From positions 3,286,001 through 3,350,000 of the forward strand of contig JAUIMM010000484.1 of assembly GCA_031769625.1 (NCBI GenBank): a stretch of 64,000 nucleotides of DNA, written 5' to 3'. A program made the translations under genes and the position numbers. The first letter of the stretch is position 1, and each line of letters begins with the position of its first letter. Of this stretch, positions 42,818-53,030 are shown piece after piece. The stretch is from Taudactylus pleione. Taxonomy: Eukaryota; Chordata; Amphibia; Anura; Myobatrachidae. The notes beneath the pieces were generated by a model. The model saw only the letters and a list, made by a program, of their open reading frames with translations. It was not told the origin of the DNA and made no database searches.

Positions 42818-43002
42818 CACTTTCAACATTATTTTGATTATTCTCATACTTCAATAAATTAAAACACATGAATAAATAGCAATAGAGTAAGCTACACATA
42901 ACTAACTATATTTATGACATGTTGCAACTTAAATAAAACAACATTATTTTTGGTAGACAAAGTATTCTCATGGTATTTTGTAACACAATTAATAGATATG
43001 AA
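42818..43002. other. No gene; downstream of candidate exon
   Basis: AT-rich sequence. Relative to the minus-strand candidate exon it would be 3' sequence after the stop; no convincing polyadenylation signal was chosen. Confidence 0.35.
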
Positions 43003-43217
43003 TCATCCATTGCATTCAGCTGAGTCCTCATTATGCCAATGATCCATCAGGAGGTAAACCAGGTGTACTAGTGCTATGCAGCGCTCCTCTGCTTCCATGT
43101 AACAACCTGAACTGAGAATGTTGCCAAACTGACTCTCATCCAGATTGTGAATAAAATCTGTCATTACTTCTTCAGCTGTGGAACAATGAGCATTACACAC
43201 TGGTAATCCATAACACT
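43003..43217 (-). CDS. Candidate coding exon, unrecognised
   Basis: About 70 codons with protein-like composition and no obvious repeat relationship: LPVCNAHCSTAEEVMTDFIH, NLDESQFGNILSSGC, YMEAEERCIALVHLVYLLMD then HWHNEDSAECNG and a TGA stop at 43003-43005. It has mixed acidic and hydrophobic segments, a predicted amphipathic helix (EERCIALVHLVYLLMDHW) and no internal stop. Above about 43217 the frame runs into repeat-like G-rich sequence, so the upstream boundary should be a splice acceptor or a junction; AG occurs at several places near 43190-43218. It could be a terminal exon of a host gene, a processed pseudogene fragment or a chance frame. I do not recognise the family. Confidence 0.3.
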
Positions 43218-43379
43218 GCATGACTTGTACATAGGGGTGCCGAGGGGGAGGGGGGCTTGGGTACTGATTACAAATGTCCCCCTTTGCAGCGCGCGGCATT
43301 TTTTTTTTCAAGGAAAACAAAGCAGCGGGAGTATGACCACACCTCCCCCGATTTGGACATGCCTCCAGTACCAGGGCCC
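43218..43379. other. No gene; G-rich repeat-like spacer
   Basis: Contains GCCGAGGGGGAGGGGGG and TTTCAAGGAAAACAAAGCAG. Possibly the start of another MITE; ends not resolved. Confidence 0.35.
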
Positions 43380-43694
43380 CATTGAACTCTCAAACTGTAT
43401 GAACAATATCGTTATTGTTCATACAGTTCAATATCGTTACGTGTGTGTGCAAAACATCGTTAACTATGCGCTTTCATCGGCCGTACTTGCAGGCCAATCT
43501 GACGACATAGTCATATCCTGCAAGTTTGGGGATCCTGCAAGTTTGGGGATGCAGCCGGTGACGTCACTGAACGATAACCTTAACAATATCGATCAGTGTG
43601 TATGCTCAGTGTCAAGAAGGACAATGAGGCCGGCAGGTGAGGGGACAGCACTGAACAATATCGCTCATGGTGCATATCGTTCTGTGTACCCGGC
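43380..43694. mobile_element. TTAA-type MITE, left end lost
   Basis: The right end TCTGTGTACCCGGC is followed by TTAA (43695-43698). TGTATGAACAATATCG and its inverse TTATTGTTCATACA form a hairpin at 43396-43427. The 17-bp TCCTGCAAGTTTGGGGA is tandemly repeated at 43517-43550. Confidence 0.65.
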
Positions 43695-43698
43695 TTAA

Positions 43699-43969
43699 TG
43701 CTGCTCTCTGGTTGTGGACTGGGCATTATTTACTGATTCTGACCTTCAGCTAACAAAGATGTGTGTTAGACGCCATCCATGACCATCTATTTTCTTAGAG
43801 TCTGTGGATTTTTAGAGTTTTTTCTACTGTATTATTACTGTTACTGCTTTTCCTATGTTTTCTACTTGGCTTATTAGAGTCTGATTTCTATGTGGGTGGT
43901 ATTGCACAGCGGCAGGGAAGCGACTGTACAATACAATACAGATAAAATGCAAATGCAGCAGGAGGTGTT
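43699..43969. other. No gene seen
   Basis: Unassigned sequence between two MITEs. Confidence 0.35.
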
Positions 43970-44559
43970 TGTAGAAAATAGACACCTCCTGCTGATATCT
44001 GCAATTGTCCGTAGATGCTGCCTAGGATCACCATCACGACCACCAGCCAGTCTCTATAAGCCGAAGCTTACTCAGCCTGGCCGTCGGAACCCATCTGCCA
44101 GGTCCAGGAAGTCTGTGCCCGGTCGCTATGGTCGCTGCCCTAGGCCAGTCTGCGTAAGCCAAAGCTTTTCAAAGCCTGGCTGTCGCAGCCCCTCTACCAG
44201 GTCCAGGAAGTCTGAGGTTGCAAACCCTGGGCTTGCCATGCCTACAAAATGTGGGCAACACTCCCCCGTTTTGTTCAATGGTCCTGGTCGCTGCCCCCTC
44301 TCCGCCGCCCAAATGCTGCAACATGTCAATCATGCTGCAGCTAAGGGAGGACTGCGAGCGATCATGTGGAGCCTGTACTGCGCATGCACAGAATAGATCC
44401 TGCGCATTCGCAAACCCAAAACCAGCAGGTTGCTGCGTACGGCATTGCAGTGGATAATTTATACATGGCCCTCCAATGGCGTTCAAATGCCCTGGCACGC
44501 CTGCGTTTTGCCGAACACCCCCCCTGTCACCACTCCCAAACGATACTTCCTGACAATCA
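43970..44559. repeat. Harbinger-like MITE interior, ends missing
   Basis: GCAGGAGGTGTTTG with CACCTCCTGC arms (43956-43995), GATCATGTGGAGCCTGTACT then GCGCATGC, and CATTGCAGTGGATAATTTAT match interiors of the GGGCCTGATTCAG family. A tandem-like duplication of CAGCCTGGC/TGTCG then CCTCTACCAGGTCCAGGAAG occurs at about 44070-44215. The insertion 44560-45044 splits it; it resumes at 45060. Confidence 0.5.
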
Positions 44560-45044
44560 GAATCAATAAATTGGTGTTACAGTGCGCTACCATAAAGCAG
44601 CCGGTAGTGGATTGTCAATCCCTAAAACAAAAGTACAAACAATTACAAAGAACCAGCGCTATTCAAATGTTAATTGATAAATATGTCTGAGAAACGGATG
44701 TGTCAATAAAAACAGTAATTTATTAAACCTTTATGGAATTATAAAAGCTGTTAAGAGTTATAAAATACTAATTGAATCAAACATCCTGTAGGTGGTAAAT
44801 GTCTCTCCTGTATAGTTAATGGTATTAGGACTTGCTCCCAAATGACTGAATATCTGAACAGAGCAATAGTTACCAGGCAGTGGATTGAAGTGATAACAGT
44901 CCTCTTAGCGTGTCCTGCGTAAATTCCTGGGGCTGTTTAGCGGTCCACTTATTTAATAAATTACTGTTTTAATTGACAAATCCATTTCTCAGACATATTT
45001 ATCAATTAACATTTGAATAGCTCTGGTTCTTTGTAATTGTTTGT
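44560..45044. mobile_element. Insertion with long inverted arms and 15-bp TSD
   Basis: 485 bp flanked by ACTTCCTGACAATCA (44545-44559) and ACTTCCTGCCAATCA (45045-45059), 14 of 15 identical. About 95 bp at 44632-44730 (GTACAAACAATTACAAAG through ATGTTAATTGATAAATATGT then CTGAGAAA) is inverted at 44949-45044. The outer inverted end ACAAACAA..AGCGCT is similar to the start of 32044-32895. The duplication length suggests a retroelement route (LINE-mobilised or Penelope-like). No protein is encoded. Confidence 0.75.
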
Positions 45045-45064
45045 ACTTCCTGCCAATCACCCTG

Positions 45065-45239
45065 CGATGGGCCGCGGCGGCCATTTTCCAGCGTTTGTGC
45101 AGGGCTGAGGCATCCGACACGGGACCTCGGAGAGCTAAGTATTAGATAATATGGGTGCAGGGTATGCAGTACAGGTCCCTCCTGAACGCAGGGGCCAATG
45201 TGCACTGCACACCCTGCACCCATTATAGATACGCCCCTG
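45065..45239 (-). mobile_element. Partial hAT-like MITE, minus orientation
   Basis: Ends CACCCATTATAGATACGCCC then CTG, the inverse of the family start CAGGGGCGTATCTATAATGG. Its left part, GCGGCCATTTTCCAGCG and GGGACCTCGGAGAG, matches 50510-50590. The other terminus is missing. Confidence 0.75.
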
Positions 45240-45539
45240 CTTCATAGGGCTGGTGCAATGTTTGATGATGCTACCGATGTGCCTGATGATGCTTTGCAGT
45301 TACAGACTCCACACTGTGACTGAGAGCAATCCTGTTGATGGGCAGGCCAGGTAGGCACTGTCAATGTTCAGGGTAGTGCCAGTGGCTGAACTAGTTCCGC
45401 CTCACAATACAATAGATCTGTTTAACTTCAATCCCTGCCACACACACTGCTGCTGGACTCATTTCTGTAGAGCTGGAACTAGCTCTGACCTCTCAAATGT
45501 TAACATGGCAATGAGCATATTTTGATGTGTGTATCTGGA
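45240..45539. other. No gene seen
   Basis: Unassigned sequence. GGTGGAACTAGTTCC-like words (45390, 45475) also occur near 29755, hinting at another dispersed repeat. Confidence 0.35.
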
Positions 45540-45965
45540 ACTTTAGTCCCATCAGCCTCTTTATTTATCCACCCCTGGGTATGGGGTACCCCATCCCAAA
45601 TTCATAAACCGCCCTGGCCTCTGAGCCTAGGAAAGGTATTGGAAAATAGGGGCAAAAACGGTGTGGGGTTAACTCTACTTTCCAGTAACCAGCACCAGGC
45701 CGAACCGGCCAGGGGAGGTGCATGGGGATCTCCTAGTGATTCCAGCCCTGGGCTGACCAGTTTAGGGCTGGTTGCTGTTATGGCAGGGGGACCACACTCT
45801 GTGTGTCCTCCTGCTATAGCATTCGCTGCCCCAGCTGGTTCAGCCTAATGCTAGTCATTGGGAAAATAGCGGGGAGAGGCAGGGGCTATGTTGGTTTTCC
45901 CACTATTTTCCAATACTAGCCTAGGCTCAGAAGTCTGGGGCTAGTTAATCATTTGGGGGTGGAGG
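45540..45965. repeat. GC-rich dispersed repeat with hairpins
   Basis: GGTATGGGGTACCCC (45578), ATTGGAAAATAGGGGCAAAA, ATTGGGAAAATAGCGGGGAG with CCCACTATTTTCCAAT (45857-45914) and CCAGCCCTGGGCTGACC give repeated inverted symmetry; CAGCCCTGGG also occurs near 26940. The 108-codon open frame at 45522-45848 has no domain. Confidence 0.45.
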
Positions 45966-46210
45966 AACCACATGCCTTTTTTAAAAAAAAATGTTTAACC
46001 ATTTTTTACAAAATTAATTAAACGAAGGCTGCACAGATGATAGTGATCTGTGCAGTGCTTCACATAAATTTGCCATAGGTAGGTCTATTCTTTTGGCGGG
46101 TTTGCCTTCGACTTTGCGGCAGATTCTAAACTCGACACATAGTGAATCTGGGGTTTCAATTCTTTTAACTGAAAATAAAAAAAACAATACTAGTGAGCCG
46201 ATCATCTATG

Positions 46211-46350
46211 TCACAGTGGTTCTAAAACTTGGCCCTCAGGACTCCAAACAATTCACGTTTTCCAGGTCTGTCAGAATATAATGATCCGCAGGTGACCTGG
46301 AAAACATGAACTGTTGGGGGTCCTGAGGACCGAGTCTTCTATATTTGTGT
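46211..46350. mobile_element. Palindromic MITE (CCTCAGGAC, CCAGGTC arms)
   Basis: CTTGGCCCTCAGGACTCC pairs with GGGGGTCCTGAGGACCGAG, and AATTCACGTTTTCCAGGT with ACCTGGAAAACATGAACT. Same family as 31792-33277. Confidence 0.8.
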
Positions 46351-47250
46351 ACTGCACTCAGGCATATATTTCATTAAGGCCCAAGTACAGATTTCAATAA
46401 CATGCTGACGTCAATGCTTTCTTCGCTCCTCCAATTGAACTCATTATTTTCCAAGGCTGTAACAACAGTGATTGTTAAATTGACATACTGTACTTCAGTT
46501 GTCGCCATGTGTGGCCCTCTAGCCTTCCTAAGGGTCACACATTACCTTAAGTACTAAAGACAAAAAACAGCCCCAAAAATACTACGACACCCAACATCTC
46601 TCTCATTCCAAAATATCCCACACATGTCCCTCACGTATACTGTGTTTTTCTTTTTTTGCGCTATTGCATTTTTAGTTTTTTTTATTTATGTGGGCTCCTT
46701 GTTAGCAATATTCCTTTCAGCTGTCCCTGCCCCATATTTTGACGCTATTCCTCCGGCCCCTGATCTTATACTAGCTTATCTGCCCCCATATTTTGACGCT
46801 ATTCCTCCGGCCCCTGATTACTACAGTATCTTATACTAGCAGTCGGATTGCTATACACAACTTTGCATAGCAACCACCCAACTTTTGTCATCATTGATCT
46901 CAAGACATACAGTGTCACATGCAACAATTGTTACTAATAAAATGCAATATACACGCAGGGGAACCAGAATTTACTATCACTGATAATAACTAGTGATAGC
47001 ATTTTACTTTCGTGTCCCTCACAAACTACAGAAGCATCTGGTAATTAAACAATATATGGTATAAGAAGGATGGAAAGAAACACAGATTGCAGGCTTGGTC
47101 ATAACTGTTTAGATTGATTATTTTCATTATTAAAAAAACCCTTTACCTTCATAATAATACCTATGTTTGTGTAATTAACTACTCACCAGTATGTTATCAC
47201 ATTTAAAACTGCAATAGAGAAGACACTATCCCATATTATTATAATCTACA
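46351..47250. other. No gene; one short tandem duplication
   Basis: At 46730-46820 the 35-bp phrase containing CATATTTTGACGCTATTCCT and CCGGCCCCTGAT is present twice, 54 bp apart. The 71-codon frame across it is not supported as a gene. The remainder is AT-rich and unassigned. Confidence 0.45.
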
Positions 47251-47254
47251 TTAA

Positions 47255-48072
47255 GGCCTGTATTCAATTTGAGGCGAAAAGTCCAGACTTTTCTCCTGCT
47301 AGACTTTTCACCTCCTTCGCCTGTTTTCCAGGCGGAAAAGTATTGTACGCGTGCCCACTATTCCCCGTATTCAATTGCAAAGTAGGCGAAATCGGGAACC
47401 GGCGAAACTTGGATCCGCGAAAAAAAATGGGAATTTTTGGAAAATAATCCTAGGAACCCCCCTAAAGATGTCCAGACATGAGGGATCACTATGGGTACTC
47501 CCGTTTTTGCCTGCAGAAGAAAATCGGGTTTTTAAATAGCTGCGGCAGGTGCATAAATGCGTCTTGGAATAAGGTGATGCAGAAGAGCATTTAGAAGTTT
47601 TTTTGGGGAAAAATAACTATGCACCTTCAAATTTGGGGTACCTGAAAATGGGTGCAATGAAGAAAACACCTGCCGCATATAAGGGAACCCCTCTGGACTC
47701 CATTCCACTAATTTAGAAGTGTGATCACTATTTTTTTTATTTATTTTTTTTAAACCCAAAATTTAAATACATTTTTTGGGGTGTCCCTATATATTTTTTT
47801 TTTTGCTTTTTTTTTAACAGATTATTTTTAGGGACCATTCCCAGGGGTGCAGGCTATTTTTTTTAAGCCTGCACCCCTAAACCCCAATTCTGCACTTTTC
47901 TCACCTGCTAAAGGCAAGCGAAAAATTATCCACGTTTTTTTACATTGACTTTTCGCACCGGCGAAAAGTCAATGAAATTGAATATGGGGATATTGGAAAT
48001 AGGTGATAATTACGTCATCGGCGATAAATTATCGCCGATAACGGACTTTTCGCCCCATATTGAATATGGCCC
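47255..48072. mobile_element. TTAA-target element, 818 bp, intact TSD
   Basis: TTAA at 47251-47254 and 48073-48076 flank inverted ends GGCCTGTATTCAATTTGAGG and CCCCATATTGAATATGGCC. The interior contains GGGGTGCAGGCTATTTTTTT then AAGCCTGCACCCC, a perfect hairpin, and GACTTTTCGC with GCGAAAAGTC arms. The element at 53031-53878 shares the same interior in the same order. Non-coding. Confidence 0.9.
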
Positions 48073-48076
48073 TTAA

Positions 48077-48689
48077 TGTAATTTCACAGACTACAGAATT
48101 ATAGATTTATATTACAATATTTTTCAAATAAAAAAGCAGAATTCTAAATAAGTAAAACATCAAATCCTTGCTATGGTTTCTTACTCATTTTATACAATGA
48201 AATTACAATTTTGTCTAAATCCTAACCTGCTAAAAATGAGCTGACTTGTCTATCAATATCTATTCTCCAGACACTTTTCTTAATAGCTGAGCTACCTTCT
48301 GCTCTGACATATATCATTGTATTTCTTGTCTTCATCCTCCAGGGTTTGTGAAACTTGTTAGAAAGATAAAGGGGTCTTGTCGTCAACTATATAGTCATAA
48401 TTTTTGGAACTTTCCCCACATCCGTCCACTTGTCATGGGCTGTTTGAACTGATAAATGTGGGATGAAAAAAATGCCTGTCTCTACAGTACCAAAAATTGT
48501 AATAGTGGATAATGGATATAGTAGAACATAAAACCTGAAGTATGTTTAGAAATAGACTGAAGTCAACTAAGATTGCTCATGAAGGACATAACAAGGGTAT
48601 ATTATTTTCCCACTAGGTACATAAGGCACTTGAGGGTCATCATATCTGGTGTGATCCCACGGAAGAGCTATTGTAGCACAAATTGCTTG
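48077..48689. other. No gene seen
   Basis: AT-rich sequence. The left end of the downstream Tc1 copy should lie here or be deleted; no inverse of AGCCATAACATTAAAACCAC was found. Confidence 0.4.
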
Positions 48690-48699
48690 AAAAGTTATA

Positions 48700-50280
48700 C
48701 AGAAAGGTGTCAGAACACACAGAGCATCACAGCTTGCTGCATATGGGACTGCATAGCCTCAGACCCATCTGACTGACCAGGCTGACCCCTGTTCACTGAT
48801 GAAAGCGCATACAAATGTGCATGGGAGCGTCAGAACTGGATCATAGAGCAATGGAAAAAGGTGGCCTGGTTTTGCACTATAGGATGATGGCAAGCCAGCG
48901 GAGGCAGTGAGATGCTGTGGGCAATGTTCTGCTGGGAAACCTTGGTTCCTGGCATTCATATGAATGTTACTTTGGGCTCTATTTATTAACATTATTTTTA
49001 CTAAAATAAAGTGAAAAAGGGTGTTTTCACACCCTTTTCACATTATTTTAGTTTCACCTGTATTTATTACAGGGCAATTGGAGTAGAATTAGTAAAATTC
49101 TACTCCAACCCCCAGTATCACTTATTTTTAGTAAAGCAGATCGCATTTCCCATAATTGTAATGGGAAATGTGATCTGTGTGCAAGTTACTAAAAATAAAT
49201 TGTAAAAAAATACCGGGGGAAGCCCTGTGATAACGCCACCTGGAGGTGGCGTTATCCAGGGTCTCCCCCGGTTACCGGGCTCCCACTCTGCTCTAACGGG
49301 GAGAGCAGAGGCAGGAGCCGGTACCAGTAATCAGCTATGTGGTCTAAAGAGACCGCAAGCTGATTGCTGTAAAAAAAAGAAAAAAAAAATGAAACATTTT
49401 TTTTTTCACTTACCTGAATCCAGGGACCGGTGATCGGGCCTCCGGTGATGGCTCCTCTCCGGTCAGCTGGTCTCCCACAGTACACTGGGGCCCGGTCATC
49501 AGGTGATCGGGCCCTAGTGCAGTATGGGAGATCACCTGATCGGGAAGCCCGGAGAAGACCATCGGAGGCCAGGAGGATGCAGGTAAGTGTAATGAAGGGA
49601 GGGGGGGGGGGGAGGGGGGGTCGCGGGGGTCCGCGATCGCGGAGGGCGGGGCTTAGCACCGGGGGGCGGGGCTTAGCGTCGGTGGGGGGGTAGTAGCGGT
49701 GGTCGGTCGGCGCATGCGCGTGCTCTTAGTCGCGGTATTTTTTCCGAAAATACCGCGACTAGAGTGCGGATGGGATCCGCAGGGACAGAGCTTTATCGCA
49801 AGCTCTGTCCCTGCAAGGGATTTATAGTAAATCCCTGTGATATTACCTGAATTCGCAATGCGAATTCACTCGGTAATATCACACTACAATCCGCATTCAA
49901 TATGCGGATTGTAGTAAATAGAGCCCTTTGTCACTTACCACCTACCTAAACATTGTTGTAGACTAAGTACACCCCTTCATGACAGCGGTATTCCCTGATG
50001 GCAGTGGCCTCTTTCAGCAGGATAATGTGCCATGCCACACTGTAAAAATTGCTCGGGTATGGTGTAAGGAACATGACAAAGAGATCAGAGTGTTGACTTT
50101 ATCTCCAAATTCCCCAGATTTCTATCTGATCGAGCATCTGTGGAGTGTGTTAGAAAAATAACTCCGAGCCATGGAGGCACCACTTGCAGGACTTAAAAAA
50201 CATGCTGCTAATGTCTTGGTGGACATAGTTCTTACCTCCACAGGTCAGAGCTGTTTTGGCTGAATAAGGGGGACCTACAC
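48700..50280 (+). pseudogene. Tc1 transposase remnant, internal deletion
   Basis: Dead cut-and-paste transposase. Readable words in order: RCQNTQSITACC, then (after stops) EQWKKVAWF, GGSEMLWAMFCWETLVPGIH, and after the first insertion GSGLFQQDNVPCHTVKIAR (second catalytic Asp), LSPNSPDFYLIEHLWSVLEK (Glu of the IEHLW motif kept). The block expected just after VAW, containing the first catalytic Asp (WSDE-type), is missing: VAWF runs into sequence from the GGS region. A TAA follows VLEK at 50159-50161, and C-terminal sequence AMEAPLAGLKKHAANVL continues beyond it. Confidence 0.88.
48974..49926. mobile_element. Hairpin-chain element, 953 bp, TTT TSD
   Basis: Ends GGGCTCTATTTATTAAC and TAGTAAATAGAGCCC are inverted; TTT flanks both sides (48971-48973 and 49927-49929). 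The interior is a series of hairpins: 49001-49051, 49080-49106, 49137-49178, 49229-49256 (perfect GATAACGCCACC arms), about 49262-49325, about 49498-49545, 49727-49761 (TAGTCGCGGTATTTT arms), 49766-49782, 49783-49812 (GGGACAGAGCTT arms), 49818-49836, 49837-49882 and 49886-49912. A G-run lies at 49600-49620. Open frames on both strands are by-products. It inserted into the Tc1 copy, so it is younger. A 3-bp duplication fits PIF/Harbinger. Confidence 0.85.
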
Positions 50281-50295
50281 AACTTTAAGCCGGTG

Positions 50296-50695
50296 CAGGG
50301 GCGTATTAAGAGAGGAGGGGGCCTGTGTGCATTCCCCGTACAGGGCCCCCTCCTCTCTGGCCGGCACCAGACTGATGCAGCAGCTGTCCGGCGACTGCAG
50401 CATCAGTAGACTCTGGGCACTAGTGTGTGCCCAGAGTCTACTGCGCATGTCGCCAGGAAAATGGTGGCCGCGCCAGTTCCCTAGCAATTTCCTCACTGCG
50501 CATGAGCAAAACGCTGGAAATATGGGCACAGCAGCCATTTTCCATTGTTTTGTGCAGGGCTGAGACACCCGACGCGGGACCTCGGAGAGGTAAGTATTAA
50601 ATAATATGGGTGCAGTGTGAACGGTGCGGGCCCCCCCTTGGACCCAGGGGCCCATGTGCACCGGTCACCCTGCACCCATTATAGATACACCCCTG
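50296..50695 (-). mobile_element. hAT-like MITE nested in Tc1, near-perfect TSD
   Basis: Left CAGGGGCGTATTAAGAGAGG and right CACCCATTATAGATACACCC then CTG are inverted family ends. Flanks AGCCGGTG (50288-50295) and AGCAGGTG (50696-50703) match at 7 of 8. 400 bp, minus orientation relative to 14783. Inner arms CAGACTCTGGGCAC and GTGTGCCCAGAGTCTA-like (50400-50440) form a hairpin. Confidence 0.88.
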
Positions 50696-50733
50696 AGCAG
50701 GTGGTTTTAATGTTATGGCTAATCTGTGAATAT

Positions 50734-50910
50734 TAAAATATATAAGCAATACAAGTTATCCATGGTTTTTGTGGAAATCGTCTGCAGCACTGTACAATAG
50801 GTACATTAAATGGAAAGACTGGTTAGAATACAGGTACCTATTAATATATATGGATTAAAAGTTGTCATGTCTTCTAAATTAGATCAGTTTCATACAGTTT
50901 TAGTATACAT
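50734..50910. other. No gene seen
   Basis: Short AT-rich spacer. Confidence 0.35.
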
Positions 50911-51264
50911 AGGGTCTATGTACTAATAATCGCGGCATTAGTGCAATTATATATCCATCTTGCTGAGAATATTTAAATTTTTAAGGAAAATATCCACGCT
51001 ATGTACCAAGGGGAACTCGCAGGGACAGCGGTAGCGGTAACTGTTATCCCTGCGAGTTATATCCCCGGCATTTGGGAGAAGTCTTTCACAGAAGTGAAAG
51101 ACTTCCCCGTGGGAAGCTGACACTACGATTTGAAATGTTTATCAGCACGTTCTGTGAAATCTCCTGCATTGTGCTATTAGTACATAGGAGCAATAAATAA
51201 AATTATGCAGAAACTAGTTTCTGCATAATTTTATGTAAAAATCAGCTTGATACATATGCCCCTT
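50911..51264. mobile_element. Hairpin-rich MITE (AGGGTCTATGTACTA end)
   Basis: Left AGGGTCTATGTACTAATAAT and right TTGATACATATGCCCCT are roughly inverted. Hairpins: AACTCGCAGGGACAGCGGTA with TACCGC-less TAACTGTTATCCCTGCGAGTT (51015-51060), AAGTCTTTCAC with GTGAAAGACTT (51079-51104), and ATAAAATTATGCAGAAACTA with TAGTTTCTGCATAATTTTAT (51196-51235). The organisation resembles the hairpin-chain element at 48974. Confidence 0.6.
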
Positions 51265-51274
51265 AGACTGTAAA

Positions 51275-51362
51275 TACATTTGTAATTGGGTACTGTATTG
51301 TATTGGGTACTGTATTGTATTGGGTACTGTATTGTATTGGGTACTGTATTGTATTGGGTACT
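51275..51362. repeat. 17-bp tandem repeat, five copies
   Basis: TGGGTACTGTATTGTAT is repeated about five times with almost no variation, suggesting recent expansion. Confidence 0.95.
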
Positions 51363-51799
51363 GTAGATTAAATAGTTTTGTTGTCTCTAATATTATTGAA
51401 AATAATTTAATAAGTGTTGTCACGTAAAACATATTATAATGTTCCATTATATCCTACTATTGAACAAAAGTGTGCTTCAGTTAAAATCCTAATTTATCAG
51501 TAAGTGTAAAACACATTTAGATAGTCCCTGAGGATCACAGTGTAAAGTTGCAACATCATTTCAAATGACGCTGCAGGCAGATTGCCTCCCACAGGATATA
51601 CTGATGTTAATTTCTAAGGAGTTCCCTGTCAAATTGTGCTGTTCTGTTCTGTCTTATCCTCCCTCTGCTGGTTAGATTATATTCATAGCACTAAGGAAAA
51701 TAAAAAGCAAATCCTGCTGGCTTCACCTGGTTTATTTTTATGGTGCAATAACTTCATAAACATATGCTGATTCTAGCAAAAATAGGGCCTGATCAAGAG

Positions 51800-51870
51800 T
51801 AAGGTAAGGAGCAAATAACAAAGGAGCAAACAAGGAGCAAATAACAAAGGAGCAAACAAGGAGCAAATTG
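51800..51870. repeat. GGAGCAAA tandem repeat
   Basis: AAGGAGCAAATAACAAAGGA then GCAAACAAGGAGCAAATAAC: a unit of about 30 bp occurs twice and starts a third time, after a GGGCCTGATCAAGAG phrase at 51786 that resembles a MITE end. Confidence 0.8.
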
Positions 51871-51991
51871 TTTCTAGAACAGAGTCAGACCAAGGTACAG
51901 TGCAAGAGGTTTCTGCATGTAGGGAAAATACTGACTTCTTTGGCATGTAGCGAACAAATACTGGACAGTGTATATTGGGTATACGCTGGGG

Positions 51992-52177
51992 CAGAGGTTC
52001 CCAAACACGGCCCTCAAATCTCCTCGACAGTTCAGGTTTTAGAGATTTCCATGGTTGAGCACAGGTAACTTAATTAGTACCTCAGTCAATTTGATTTAAC
52101 CACCTGTGCTCACCCATGGATACCTTTAAAACCTGAACTGTTGGGGAGCCTTGAGGACCGCGTTTGGAAACCTCTTG
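51992..52177. mobile_element. Palindromic MITE (CAGAGGTTCCCAAACACGG ends)
   Basis: Left CAGAGGTTCCCAAACACGGC and right GCGTTTGGAAACCTCTTG are inverted, as are CAGTTCAGGTTTTAGAGAT and CTTTAAAACCTGAACTG, and GAGCACAGGTAACTTAAT with AACCACCTGTGCTC. No 8-bp duplication. Related to 46211-46350. Confidence 0.8.
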
Positions 52178-52676
52178 GTTAATGTATATGAATGGAATTA
52201 TTTGATTAGATTGGGGGTCATTAGTAATGGGGGATATGGACGTTATGATCAAGCAGGCTAATTATATTAATTATGTTGAATGAGGTTGTCAAGAATATGC
52301 TGAAGTAGTTAATAGTTTATGAGGAAGGGTTAATTATTGATGAGGGAATGATATTGTAAAGCCCCTGGGGTGGCCAGACTTTTGGGCTCGGTGATGTACT
52401 TATAAAGCTGCTAATAATGACAGGCTTCGAAATCCCGACACCTGTCATTAGACCTACGCTGGGAGCCCGACGCCTGGCGTACCGAACAAAGGTAAGCCGG
52501 GCACTGGCAGCCGCGGGGAGGGGGTTAGGTTTTAGAGCTCCCAAGGGGACTTAGGGTTAGGCACTCCCCCCAGGAAAGTTAGGTTTAGGCTAGGGGAAGG
52601 GGGGGATTACGGTTAGGCACCCCCGGGGGGAGGTTAGGGTTAGACACCCCCCCTCGGGAGACTTAAGCTGGGTACA

Positions 52677-52994
52677 AACGTAAAGATTTTCTGTCCAACC
52701 TTCCAACTAGTTGATTGGTTGGAATGAAAATCTGGTAATTTATGGGAGTAAATGATGATCAGCAATTTGTTCCTAAATGGCAGAAAACAGATGAAAATGG
52801 TCGTCAGACAAGTTTGTTAAATGTTTGATCTAAACAATTTGCTCAAACAACAGTTTTTGTCCATTTTCCGGCGTTTGGGAGAAAATTGCTGATTGTCATT
52901 TGCTTTCATCCCTTACCAGATTTTCATTCCAACCAATCAACTGGTTGGATGGTTGGACAGAAAATCTTTACCTGTGTATGTTGCATCTGGTTTA
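52677..52994. mobile_element. TTAA-type MITE nested in telomere-like repeat
   Basis: Starts GCTGGGTACAAACGTAAAGA directly after TTAA (52673-52676). The right end is decayed (CTGTGTATGTTGCATCTGG, then TTTA). The interior is closely similar to 31481-31785 (AATGATGATCAGCAATTTG, AACCAATCAACT.GTTGG). Confidence 0.75.
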
Positions 52995-53030
52995 GGCTGT
53001 GGGGAGAGGGGGTTAGGTTTAGGCACTTAG

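Larger units (their letters stand above)
48690..50733 (+). mobile_element. Tc1-like transposon, third family, doubly split
   Basis: Transposase-like sequence starts by about 48700, is split by a hairpin-chain element (48974-49926), resumes at 49930, is split again by a hAT MITE (50296-50695) and ends with GTGGTTTTAATGTTATGGCT then AATCTGTG, a typical Tc1 terminal repeat. The left terminal repeat was not found. Confidence 0.8.
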
